DNA from: Sedimentisphaerales bacterium
GTDB taxonomy: Bacteria > Planctomycetota > Phycisphaerae > Sedimentisphaerales > SM23-30
NCBI GenBank assembly: GCA_016934515.1
Contig: JAFGSR010000050.1
Location: forward strand, 1-38,917
Length of the DNA: 38,917 nt
Direction: 5' to 3'
Shown here: positions 31,329 to 38,917 of the stretch, one piece after another
Numbering within the stretch: position 1 is the stretch's first letter
Layout of the letters: the number at the start of each line of letters is the position of its first letter
Notes under the pieces: generated by a model
What the model was told of the DNA's origin: nothing
Databases searched by the model: none
What the model saw: the letters and a program-made list of their open reading frames with translations, nothing else
Program-made: the position numbers and the translations under genes

Positions 31329-31733
31329 TTATGGAGCTGCTGCTGTAGTAAGTTCGTTGCCGGTATAGATCAGGGTTGAAGTGCTAACCTGGTAGCGATT
31401 GTCCAGGACCTGCCAGGAAACGGTGGCGGTTACCAGGCGGAGTTGGGGATCGTCGGTTAGTTCGGATTCAATCTGGTATTGGTAATCGGGATAACGTTCG
31501 CTGAAGTCCCCGGAAAATTTTTCGGAAGTGATTAACTTATCCCGCCAGATGGTGGCCGATTTGTCGAGCACCTCATCGAGCAACCGACAGGCCTGTTCGT
31601 ATTCCAGCCCCCGTTTGTTGTTAACCATGCACCGGTTGCACAGTCCGCAGACAACCACTGCTGCAATCGCAAGGATCAAGCTTGCCACCAGAGCCTCGAT
31701 CAGGGTGAATCCATAATTCCGGGATTTTTTCAT
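31329..31733 (-). CDS. gspI: Type II secretion minor pseudopilin GspI-like
   Basis: The start is set at the ATG at 31733, which gives the standard prepilin leader MKKSRNYG cut before FTLIEALVASLILAIAAVVV. The upstream ATG at 31748 would lie at or before the predicted transcription start. The product is 134 residues, the usual GspI size, with Glu at +5 and a small C-terminal beta domain. It is the first gene of the I-J-K operon and has its own promoter directly upstream. GspI nucleates the pseudopilus tip together with J and K; the pieces still needed for a full T2SS (D, E, G and others) are outside this window. Confidence 0.85.
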   Translation of the reverse strand: MKKSRNYGFTLIEALVASLILAIAAVVVCGLCNRCMVNNKRGLEYEQACRLLDEVLDKSATIWRDKLITSEKFSGDFSERYPDYQYQIESELTDDPQLRLVTATVSWQVLDNRYQVSTSTLIYTGNELTTAAAP

Positions 31734-31749
31734 AGTTGTACCTGTCATT

Positions 31750-31778
31750 ATGATAATTCAATGGGCCAATCGGGTCAA
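31750..31778 (-). promoter_or_regulatory. Sigma70-type promoter for the gspI-J-K operon
   Basis: On the minus strand TTGACC (31778-31773), a 17-base spacer and TATCAT (31755-31750) give a start near 31743, about 10 bases before the gspI start codon. This favours the shorter gspI start and implies a very short leader. Confidence 0.65.
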
Positions 31779-31816
31779 ATTAAAGGTTGGAAAAGAGTTT
31801 TTCGCTCTGCTGCACT

Positions 31817-31860
31817 AAAAAAGTGACTCGACAGGCTAACCGGGTAAAAGTCGCTTTTTC
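31817..31860 (-). terminator. Possible terminator after the DapA-family gene
   Basis: AGTGACT (31822-31828) pairs with AGTCGCT (31849-31855) with one wobble, and A- and T-runs flank the stem on both strands. It lies about 45 bases after the stop of the aldolase gene and before the gspI promoter. The loop is long (20 bases), so this is a weak call and the direction is uncertain. Confidence 0.35.
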
Positions 31861-31901
31861 AGCACATTTTTCAGAAATACTAAGTTTTTTATTAGCACAG
31901 T

Positions 31902-32879
31902 TTAGATTAGCTCTAACTCTCCCAAGGTGGTTTTGATGGTGTTTTGCTGTTGAGCATTAAGGGGGCTTACCGGTTCGATGGTGAAACCGGTGCCAATTCC
32001 CATGAGGTTCAGGGCGCAGTTCAGACCTTTGATGGAGCCCAGTCGATCACCGGAGACAGCGTAAATTCCCGAGAGAATTCGAAGCACTTTGGACTGGAGG
32101 TGATGGACGGTTTCGAGTTGAGCTGCTGCGGCGGCCTGGTAAAGTTCGACGTAGAGCCCGGGATGGAGGTTGGCGCCGGCGTTAACACCCCCTGCGGCAC
32201 CGGAAAGCACAGCTTGGGCCATCAGGCTGTCCGGCCCCATGAAAAATGAAAAGTTACCCGGTTTTCCGGAGTTGGTCTGCTTTTTCAGGTTGACAGGTTT
32301 TTCCAGCAGGTGCATGGTTTGCTGGAATTTGGCGACGTTTTTGGAGCTGTCTTTCATGCCGATTATGTTGTCCAGTTGAGCTAGTTCCAAAACGGTCCCA
32401 GGTTCGAAAGCAACTTTGCAGTTTCCCGGCTGATTGTAAAGGAAAAGCGGCAGGGGCAGCTCCGCAGCCAGTTTTTCGAAATAGTGCAGCAGTTCGGTCT
32501 GATTGATATCCAGGTAAAAAGGCGGCGCGGCAACCACAGCGTCGGCACCGGCGTCGGCGGCGTGCTCAGCTAGTCCCAGCGATTCGGATATTGAAGTGTC
32601 GGTGATGCCGACCAGCACGGGGCAGCGGGCGGCGTTGATCTGGCAGGTTTTTTCGATGAGTTGCCGGCGAATTTTGTAGCTCAGACTGGTTCCTTCGCCG
32701 GTGGTTCCCAGAATGAACAAGCCGCTCACCCCGCCGGTGAGCACGTGGTCAATCAGTTTTTCCAGGCCGGCCTCGTCAAGCTGATCGCGCTGTAGCAGCG
32801 GAGTAACCAAAGGGACAATAATGCCGTGTAAGTTTGCTATTTCAGTTGTCGTTGAGTTCATGGTTGTCTTGGCTGTCAT
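31902..32879 (-). CDS. DapA/NanA-family aldolase
   Basis: This 325-residue class I aldolase of the dihydrodipicolinate synthase/N-acetylneuraminate lyase family carries the signatures GTTGEG at 58-63, Tyr148 in FLYNQPG and Schiff-base Lys176 in IIGMKDSS, so the barrel is catalytically complete. The last position of the GTTGE motif is Gly where DapA usually has Ser, and the residue set near GPDSLM differs from typical DapA. A sugar-acid or keto-acid aldolase is therefore as likely as lysine biosynthesis. It follows the M32 carboxypeptidase gene by 51 bases on the same strand. Neither of the two possible ATG starts (32879 and 32861) has a clear ribosome site, so the exact start is uncertain. 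Confidence 0.88.
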   Translation of the reverse strand: MTAKTTMNSTTTEIANLHGIIVPLVTPLLQRDQLDEAGLEKLIDHVLTGGVSGLFILGTTGEGTSLSYKIRRQLIEKTCQINAARCPVLVGITDTSISESLGLAEHAADAGADAVVAAPPFYLDINQTELLHYFEKLAAELPLPLFLYNQPGNCKVAFEPGTVLELAQLDNIIGMKDSSKNVAKFQQTMHLLEKPVNLKKQTNSGKPGNFSFFMGPDSLMAQAVLSGAAGGVNAGANLHPGLYVELYQAAAAAQLETVHHLQSKVLRILSGIYAVSGDRLGSIKGLNCALNLMGIGTGFTIEPVSPLNAQQQNTIKTTLGELELI

Positions 32880-32930
32880 GCTGTTAATGTTTTCCGTTTC
32901 TTTTGTTTTTTAATTGAGGGGCTGGTGGTG

Positions 32931-34439
32931 TTAATCAATTTTGTATAATTGGCCGAATTTCTCCCTGAGGTAGCTGACGTAGGATTCGATGCTAAGCGGG
33001 CTGCCGGTTACGCGTGGGACCAGTTCGTCGGCGGTGAATTTGGAGCCGTGTTGATAGATGTTTTCCTTGAGCCAGGAAAACAGGGTGCCAAATTCACCCT
33101 GGGAAATTTCATCGTTGATTTCGGGGTGAACACTGGTAGCGACGGCGAAAAACTGTGCCGCCAGGATGTTGCCCAGTGTGTAACCCTGAAATGCTCCGCC
33201 GATGGTACCGTGGAACCAGTGAACATCCTGAAGCACACCGTCTTTATAGTCGGGCGGTTCGACTCCGAGGTCCAGTTGATAGCGCTCACGCCAGGCGTCA
33301 GGCAGGTCGGCGACGTTCAGGTTGCCTTCGAGCAGGGCTAACTCCAGATCGAACCGGATCATCACGTGCAAATTATAGGTAACTTCGTCAGCGGAAACTC
33401 GATTAATCGAAGGCTGGACTTTGTTGATGGCTCGGTAAAAATCATCCAGTTCGACCGAAGCCAACTGTTCGGAAAAAGTCTGTTGCAGACGCGGGAAGAA
33501 AAAGTTCCAGAAAGGTCTGCTTCTGCCGACGAGGTTTTCCCACAAGCGGGACTGGCTTTCGTGGACTCCGGAGGAGGTACCGGTGGCCAGGGGAGTAGCT
33601 TCGAAGCCTTTTTTGATATTTTGTTCGTACATGCCGTGGCCGGCTTCGTGGACAGTGCTGAACAGGGCGTCGCAAAGATTTTGGTCGCTGTAGCGGGTGG
33701 TGATGGGGACGTCGTCGATGGAAAAAGTGATGGTAAAAGGATGGTGAGTTTTATCGAGCCGGCCGCGATTGAAGTCATAACCAAATCGGCGGATGATATC
33801 CCGGTTGAATTGACGTTGCAAGTCGATGGGGAAGTTGTTTTTGAGGCAGGTATCGTTTGCCGGTGCTGCCTGGGTGATGGCCTGAACCAGTGGAACCAGT
33901 TCTTTGCGCAGATTGGCGAAAATCTGACGCAGGGTCTGGGCTTTCATGCCGTAATCGGCAAAATCGATCAGCGGATCGGCGATGTGTTGGTAGCCGGGGA
34001 AAAAATTGGCCAATTGTCGGCTAAGCTCGAGCGTTTTTTCCAGGTAAGGTTTGACCGCGTTGAAATCATTTGCCGGCCGGGCTTTGCTCCAGGTCTCGAA
34101 CGAGGCGGAGGTGTGCTCGGTTAGCTGAGCCATGAAATCGGCGGGAACTTTGGCTGCTTTTTCGTATTTCCGCCGGGTAGCCCGCAGCAAGCCGGCCTGG
34201 TCGGAGTCGTAATCCAGACTTGATTGCCAGGACTGTAATTCATCGAGGAGTTCACCGATAGCCGGATCGGTGAACTTTTGGTGGGCCAGTTTCTCCAGAG
34301 TTGCCATCTGTCGGGCCCGGGACAGAGCACCGCCGGGGGGCATGTAGGTGGCCTGGTCCCAGGATAAAACAGCACGGGCCGATTCCAGATCGGCAACCTC
34401 AGCCAGCCGGGCTTTCAAATCCGCCAGTTTATCTTTCAT
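32931..34439 (-). CDS. M32 family metallocarboxypeptidase (Taq-type)
   Basis: This 502-residue cytoplasmic zinc carboxypeptidase of family M32 removes C-terminal residues from peptides. The HEXXH site is HEAGH at 264-268, with the third zinc ligand Glu294 in GVHESQSRLWEN, the family's characteristic pair. Length is normal (about 500) and the sequence is intact. No signal peptide is present. It is probably the first gene of a two-gene unit with the DapA-family gene. A promoter candidate lies about 110 bases upstream. Peptide specificity is broad in this family and cannot be deduced here. Confidence 0.95.
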   Translation of the reverse strand: MKDKLADLKARLAEVADLESARAVLSWDQATYMPPGGALSRARQMATLEKLAHQKFTDPAIGELLDELQSWQSSLDYDSDQAGLLRATRRKYEKAAKVPADFMAQLTEHTSASFETWSKARPANDFNAVKPYLEKTLELSRQLANFFPGYQHIADPLIDFADYGMKAQTLRQIFANLRKELVPLVQAITQAAPANDTCLKNNFPIDLQRQFNRDIIRRFGYDFNRGRLDKTHHPFTITFSIDDVPITTRYSDQNLCDALFSTVHEAGHGMYEQNIKKGFEATPLATGTSSGVHESQSRLWENLVGRSRPFWNFFFPRLQQTFSEQLASVELDDFYRAINKVQPSINRVSADEVTYNLHVMIRFDLELALLEGNLNVADLPDAWRERYQLDLGVEPPDYKDGVLQDVHWFHGTIGGAFQGYTLGNILAAQFFAVATSVHPEINDEISQGEFGTLFSWLKENIYQHGSKFTADELVPRVTGSPLSIESYVSYLREKFGQLYKID

Positions 34440-34791
34440 GAATTTTCCAATCTTAATCGCATTTAAAACTGCATTTCTTTTAACTCAATTTCGCGGTTAT
34501 TTGCTGCATAAGCTGCCAAACCTCCGAGGATTTTGGAATTAGTCGGGTATTATAGTTTAAATTGCAGTTTCGTAAAAGCTGTTGGAGTTGAAAAATTATT
34601 TCAGGATCGTTTCTGCCAGTTCGGTAAAAACCGCTTTATTCCAGTTGAGATAAGAAAAAACTGTGAAAGTGTCCTGATACTCTGTAACAATTTGGGTGAT
34701 TTTGCCGATACTGATTAGATAGGAAAGTCCTATAATCGTGGTTTATGAGCTTTTTGATAGGCTTCTAAAGCAGGTGAATACTGGTGGCTAA
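34440..34791. other. Divergent intergenic region between the M32 gene and the secreted protein
   Basis: These 352 bases separate two divergent genes. A candidate promoter faces the M32 gene. On the plus side a perfect TATAAT (34731-34736) lies 55 bases before the next start codon without a good -35 box; it may be activator-dependent. Nothing else is recognisable, and no gene is present. Confidence 0.5.
34549..34576 (-). promoter_or_regulatory. Possible promoter for the M32 carboxypeptidase gene
   Basis: TTTACG (34576-34571), a 16-base spacer and a perfect TATAAT (34554-34549) on the minus strand. The sequence around -10, ACTATAATACCC, is the same as in the promoter at 5120-5148. Confidence 0.45.
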
Positions 34792-37605
34792 ATGATTGAT
34801 CGGGTCCGAGTCGGAAAGCTTAAGTTGTTGTCGATAAAAGCCTTAACGATGGCTGTCGGTTTTTTGGTGCTGGTTGACACCCATCTGGTAGCTCAGGTTG
34901 ATAATCAGTTAACGGCTCAGGGTGATGATCAGTTCACCGCTCAGGTCAATCCCCATGCCCCGAGCGAAACCGACCATCCCGTTGATTCGACCGGTTCGCT
35001 GCTGACGGGCCAGCGGGTGATGCAGACCTTCGATTTTGAGGAACGGGATGTGCACCTTGACGATTTGCCGATGTACTGGAGTAAGACGCCTCCGCAGCCG
35101 GGTTTTCACCATTTTGGCGGGGGGATTCTGGATTCGACCCACTCCCGGAGCGGCAAATTCAGCTTCAAACTGAATCCGGACGGCGGCAGTGTCGGATTTC
35201 AGTACCACAGAAAACGGATTCCCATCAAGCCGGGCAGCGATTTCCAGGTTGCCGGCTTTGTACACCTGGAAAACTCCCCTACCTGCCGAGCCCAAATTAC
35301 CTGCAGCTTTACTGATCGCAATGGAAAAATAATCCCTGAAAGTCTGCACTGTTCAGAGCTGGTTAGTAATGCCGATCAACTCAGCGACGGCTGGGCTCCG
35401 TTGAAAGTTTATATTCCGGGCTCTTTTCCCAGCGCCCGCTATTTAACCGTGGGCATCTATTTATTGCAGCAGCAGCAATGGAACCAGGATGAAATTTCGC
35501 TGAGCCAGATTATTCCGCGGGACATCAAGGCCGTGGCTTGGTTTGATGACATTACTATTTATCAGTTGCCGCGGGTAATTTTGCGAACCAGCAAAACCAG
35601 CAATGTATTTGACGGAAGCGAAGAAGCTCTGCTGCAAATTGAGGTCGAGGGCATCAACTCGCTGGATTATCAGGTTCAGCTTACCGTTCATCAAGCCAAC
35701 GGCAAATTAATCCATGATGAATCCTGGTTGCTCACCGGGATCGTTGATGGTGCCCGGACCCGAGAAATTGTCCTGGGCGACCTTGAAGCTGGTCTGTACC
35801 ACGCCAACCTGAAAATTCTGTCCGGGGGAAAATTCATCGCCAACAGCAAACTGACTTTTGCCCGGCTGGCCCAGTTGTCCGGAGCACCGGCAACCAGCGG
35901 AATAAATTTCGGCGTTTTAGCCCTGGACCACAATGCCGGTGATTTTGATGCAATAATTGAACTGACCAGGCAGTCCAATGCCAAACTAATCAAAATACCC
36001 GTCTGGAGGAGAAAAAACGATCAATCTGGATCAATCACCACAACGCCTGATTTCGACCGGATACTGCTGGAACTGCAGCAAAATAACATTCAGGTTACTG
36101 CTGCTTTTTCGGAAATCTCGACTACTCTGGCTTTGAAGGTCGATATCAATCGCCGGGAACTGTTGGATATTCTGTCCCTGAATCCGGAAATCTGGCGACC
36201 GCAAGTGGCTTCGGTTCTGGCTCAGTATGCTCATCAGATACCCTATTGGCAAATAGGCGATGACACCGTTACCGAAAATGTTTCGTGGGACCCGCGTATT
36301 CGCTCCGTGATTGATGTTTTGCAAAACGAATTCAACAAACTGGTCAGCAATACGGTTATCGCTACCACCCTCAACGGCATGTTTCAGGTTGACCTGGATC
36401 AGGTGGGCACGAGCAACATTGCCCTGGGAATCCCCTCTGCGGTGATTCCAGCTCAGATCCCGGATTACATTCAGGATTGCCGTGATCGAAATCTGGATTT
36501 AGTCTGGATTAAAATCGAACCGCTGGCGGAGCAGATTTATAGCCGTGAAAATCGGCTGATCGATTTTGCCAAACGAATTATTTTTGCTAAAATAGCTCAT
36601 CCTCAGGCGATATTCATCAATCATCCCTGGAAACTTACCCAATACAACGCTCGTCAAAGATACGAACCGACTGAGCTCTTGCCGGTGTTTCGCACCTTTG
36701 CGGATCATTTAGGCGGTGCCGATTATGTCGGTCAGTTCAATCTGGCGCCCAAGGTTCCGGCAATGATTTTTGATTGTGAAGGTACAGGCTGCCTGATCTG
36801 TTGGAATGACGACTTTAATCCCAAAGATCCCCGGAATATGTCAAAGTTCAAGGTGTTGCTGGGTGAGAACGTGTCTCAAATCGACATGTTCGGCAATCGT
36901 AAAGCCCTCAAAACCGATAACGGCTTGACCGAATTGGCCATTACCTCCCAGCCGGTTATTATTTCCGGGATTAACACCGCTCTGGCGTCTCTGCGCGCTA
37001 ATCTGAAACTCAATCCGTCCGTCGTTGATGCCGGAATCCTCAGCCGAGAGGTGGAGCTGTCGTTCAAAAATCCTTTTAAGATACCGGTTTCGGGCCGATT
37101 TCGCTTTTTACGAACCGGTATTAATCAACAAAACTGGCTTATCGAGCCTATCGCTTTTAGCTTTACCTTGCGGCCGGGTGAAACCATCCGACAGCCGATC
37201 ACTTTAAAATTTCCGCGTAATGAACTGGGGGGTGAAAAAATTCTGGACACTTTAATTACCCTGGATGCCGATCGGCCTTATCGGATCCGCCAGGCGATTC
37301 CATTTGAAATCAAACTGACCGGCGTGGAATTGTCGATCTTTGCCCGCCGCGAAGGCGAATCGGACCTGCTGGTTCAGCAGGTGGTCACCAACGTTTCCGA
37401 AGAGAAAATTTCTCTGCAGAGTTTCATCGATCTGCCCGACAGCGATCGGCTTGAAAGAGCCATTCCGCACCTGGACCCCGGGGCCACCGTAACCAAGTCC
37501 TTCCGCATCAAAAACGCCGACCAGTGGATCGGAAAATACCTCCGCGTCGGCCTCTACGATCCCAAGGGAACCAGAAGAATAAACTACAACCTGAAAATCA
37601 ACTAA
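34792..37605 (+). CDS. Large secreted multidomain protein, glycosidase-like, unassigned
   Basis: I cannot assign this 937-residue protein to a family. A long N-terminal region includes a hydrophobic signal-peptide core (about 18-33). An eight-residue repeat follows directly (AQVDNQLT, AQGDDQFT, AQVNPHAP). Residues about 75-260 resemble a CBM4/9-type carbohydrate-binding sandwich, ending in the typical AWFDDITIYQL. Residues about 365-660 have alternating strand and helix blocks with GINFGVLAL and AKLIKIPVW, suggestive of a TIM barrel. The C-terminal 250 residues are beta-rich, Ig-like. The ribosome site is GGTGG four bases before the ATG. A good terminator follows. A role in polysaccharide degradation or binding fits the rest of the window but is inference. 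Confidence 0.75.
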   Translation: MIDRVRVGKLKLLSIKALTMAVGFLVLVDTHLVAQVDNQLTAQGDDQFTAQVNPHAPSETDHPVDSTGSLLTGQRVMQTFDFEERDVHLDDLPMYWSKTPPQPGFHHFGGGILDSTHSRSGKFSFKLNPDGGSVGFQYHRKRIPIKPGSDFQVAGFVHLENSPTCRAQITCSFTDRNGKIIPESLHCSELVSNADQLSDGWAPLKVYIPGSFPSARYLTVGIYLLQQQQWNQDEISLSQIIPRDIKAVAWFDDITIYQLPRVILRTSKTSNVFDGSEEALLQIEVEGINSLDYQVQLTVHQANGKLIHDESWLLTGIVDGARTREIVLGDLEAGLYHANLKILSGGKFIANSKLTFARLAQLSGAPATSGINFGVLALDHNAGDFDAIIELTRQSNAKLIKIPVWRRKNDQSGSITTTPDFDRILLELQQNNIQVTAAFSEISTTLALKVDINRRELLDILSLNPEIWRPQVASVLAQYAHQIPYWQIGDDTVTENVSWDPRIRSVIDVLQNEFNKLVSNTVIATTLNGMFQVDLDQVGTSNIALGIPSAVIPAQIPDYIQDCRDRNLDLVWIKIEPLAEQIYSRENRLIDFAKRIIFAKIAHPQAIFINHPWKLTQYNARQRYEPTELLPVFRTFADHLGGADYVGQFNLAPKVPAMIFDCEGTGCLICWNDDFNPKDPRNMSKFKVLLGENVSQIDMFGNRKALKTDNGLTELAITSQPVIISGINTALASLRANLKLNPSVVDAGILSREVELSFKNPFKIPVSGRFRFLRTGINQQNWLIEPIAFSFTLRPGETIRQPITLKFPRNELGGEKILDTLITLDADRPYRIRQAIPFEIKLTGVELSIFARREGESDLLVQQVVTNVSEEKISLQSFIDLPDSDRLERAIPHLDPGATVTKSFRIKNADQWIGKYLRVGLYDPKGTRRINYNLKIN
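34891..34950 (+). repeat. 24-bp tandem repeat at the signal-peptide junction
   Basis: Two and a half copies of a 24-base unit starting GCTCAGG (34891-34914, 34915-34938, partial 34939-34950) encode the repeated AQxDxQxT just after the signal-peptide core of the large secreted protein. Copy number can change in frame. Confidence 0.85.
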
Positions 37606-37639
37606 TCCTGACCGGTTACAATAATCTCAGAATTATTCT

Positions 37640-37666
37640 AAGAAGACAATTTGCCTGTCTTTTTTT
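37640..37666 (+). terminator. Intrinsic terminator after the large secreted protein
   Basis: AAGAAGACA (37640-37648) pairs with TGTCTTTTT after a seven-base loop and is followed by a run of T. It lies 35 bases after the stop codon. Confidence 0.75.
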
Positions 37667-37758
37667 ACTTGACCAGTAATACGTATCGTATATATTTATA
37701 TAAAACGTGTTACAAATAATTATATAATATGCGCTTAGCGTACAAAGGAGCAAATGGT

Positions 37759-38811
37759 ATGAAAAAATTTATTATGGTTATGGTTATTACCGTGTTTTGT
37801 CATAATTGTGCACTTTTTGCAGTTGACCCTCAGCCGGTTACTCATCAGCAGTTCCAGGCCGTAAATGCTGATGGTGAAAGCGATTTCGGCGGATTAAATC
37901 CACCGGAGACCGTCGTTCTTGAAGGTATAATTCTCAATAGCCCGGAGAATCTATTGGATCCAACTCCGACTGACCCCCACGGCATGGGCGGCGAATGGCA
38001 GATTTATATCCAGGGCACCGGTTCCGACCATGCCGGTACCGCCGTCTGGATCGGGCAAAATTATGGAATTCTGGGATGGATTCCTCCTGAGGGTAGCTAT
38101 ACCTCCGGCGAATGGATTGATGAGCTTGTCCGCATCAACCATGATCCCAACAGTGGTTATCTTTTTCATCCCGGCGATCTGGTCCAGGTAACCGGAAAAT
38201 ACGTATTCTACAATGGCAAAAATAACATCAATGAACAACACGACAAAGATCCAAATAGCAATTTTGACATTAAACTTATCGAACCCGCTCTTGGGCTGCC
38301 CCAGCCGGACCTGGTTACCTTGGATCCGAATGATACGCTGCTGGATTCGCTGAAAGATATAAATGACGATTTCATCTTCGATTCATCTCGACAAACCGGC
38401 TGTGAACATTATCAGGCCTGTCTGGTCCGCATCAACGACGTCTCATTTGTCAATCCGGAACTCTGGGCTCCCGGCGCTACTATGGAAATCGTTGACTCCG
38501 GCGGAAAAACCTTCCCCGTTTTGCTTGGTCGAGGTCATGGAATTCAAGTAGGCTCCAACAATCTTAGGCCGGTTTTCGATGTCATCGGAATCCTCGATCA
38601 GGAATGCGGTTTGCCCCACACCGCCGGCTATCGCATCTGGGTTCCCGATTACGACGCCAACGGCTTGGTCCTGACCAGTCGTAATCAACGACGGGGTAAT
38701 TTGCCCGGGGACATCAACTACGACGGACAAGTAAATCTGTTTGACTTGGCGAAAATGGCTTCACAGTGGCTTGATTGTGCACTCGGCATCGGAGACTGTT
38801 CGGTTGACTGA
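37759..38811 (+). CDS. Secreted protein with OB-like domain and C-terminal half-dockerin
   Basis: The start is set at the ATG preceded by AAAGGAG with an eight-base gap; the in-frame ATG 30 bases earlier has none. The 350-residue product has a Sec signal peptide (1-21, cut near LFA). Its body has two blocks resembling OB-fold or nucleic-acid/sugar-binding strands (VVLEGIIL, LVQVTGKYVFYNG; later VFDVIGILDQECG). The last 35 residues contain one EF-hand-like dockerin repeat, GDINYDGQVNLFDLAKMASQWL. The second repeat is absent: after it come only about 12 residues. The upstream region is extremely AT-rich, with TATAAT at 37723-37728. No enzyme motif is visible, so the function is unknown; a surface-associated role is likely from the signal peptide and dockerin. 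Confidence 0.82.
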   Translation: MKKFIMVMVITVFCHNCALFAVDPQPVTHQQFQAVNADGESDFGGLNPPETVVLEGIILNSPENLLDPTPTDPHGMGGEWQIYIQGTGSDHAGTAVWIGQNYGILGWIPPEGSYTSGEWIDELVRINHDPNSGYLFHPGDLVQVTGKYVFYNGKNNINEQHDKDPNSNFDIKLIEPALGLPQPDLVTLDPNDTLLDSLKDINDDFIFDSSRQTGCEHYQACLVRINDVSFVNPELWAPGATMEIVDSGGKTFPVLLGRGHGIQVGSNNLRPVFDVIGILDQECGLPHTAGYRIWVPDYDANGLVLTSRNQRRGNLPGDINYDGQVNLFDLAKMASQWLDCALGIGDCSVD

Positions 38812-38917
38812 CAAACCTATACATTCCGCTTTTATCTTTGTAGGGATGTGTCAAGCAAATAATATTTTTTTGCATAAAAAATCTGCGGTTCACTTTTCCA
38901 CTGTAGGGATTGCAATA

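Noticed and set aside
31734-31748. An earlier start for gspI at 31748.
   Set aside because: It lies at or before the predicted transcription start and has no ribosome site.
1-38917. CRISPR array, tRNA, rRNA, prophage or integrase signals.
   Set aside because: No spaced identical repeats, cloverleaf or integrase-like protein was found on either strand.

Overview
The window looks like a chromosomal segment of a planctomycete, probably class Phycisphaerae (Sedimentisphaerales-like). This is inference from protein style: a Tat-exported type I sulfatase, several secreted proteins ending in dockerin-type EF-hand repeats of the 'DFALLADDWLW' kind, a PEP-CTERM anchored protein, a large beta-helix protein, and type II secretion genes split over several loci. 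No rRNA, tRNA, CRISPR array or complete insertion sequence was seen.

Layout. Positions 1-500 hold a cluster of REP-like palindromes. A minus-strand set follows (501-5045): sulfatase, nitroreductase and a large secreted glycosidase-like protein behind a clear sigma70 promoter. At 5190-8858 on the plus strand lie a coiled-coil lipoprotein with promoter and terminator, then a 936-residue parallel beta-helix protein with a dockerin. From 8942 to 12864 (minus) comes a surface-protein cluster: two recent paralogues that share a secreted N-terminal domain (one ends in PEP-CTERM, the other in an unrelated long domain), a lipoprotein, and a dockerin protein with a long structured leader. At 13739-18283 sits a 1514-residue two-enzyme glycogen debranching fusion. 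A Tat-exported aldo/keto reductase follows, flanked on both sides by copies of an approximately 200-nt element that reads as a small RNA on the minus strand.

From 20276 to 23303 (minus) there is a three-gene signalling operon: cheD, a receiver/coiled-coil/PAS histidine kinase with six near-identical 14-residue repeats, and a LuxR-type response regulator. A 163-bp palindromic MITE lies just upstream of its first start codon. Then come an SlyD-like FKBP prolyl isomerase, gspF, a GspH-like pseudopilin, rsmE, an extremely acidic tail-anchored protein, the gspI-gspJ-gspK pseudopilin operon, a DapA-family aldolase and an M32 carboxypeptidase. The window closes with a 937-residue secreted multidomain protein and a secreted protein with a half-dockerin.

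How the parts fit together (inference). The secreted sulfatase, glycosidase-like, beta-helix and dockerin proteins fit extracellular breakdown of sulfated polysaccharide. The type II secretion genes are the plausible export route. The debranching fusion serves internal glycogen turnover. The items most worth following are the two-copy RNA candidate flanking the aldo/keto reductase, the MITE inserted in front of the cheD/kinase/regulator operon, the eukaryote-like domain order of the debranching enzyme, and the acidic protein with recurring short helical motifs.
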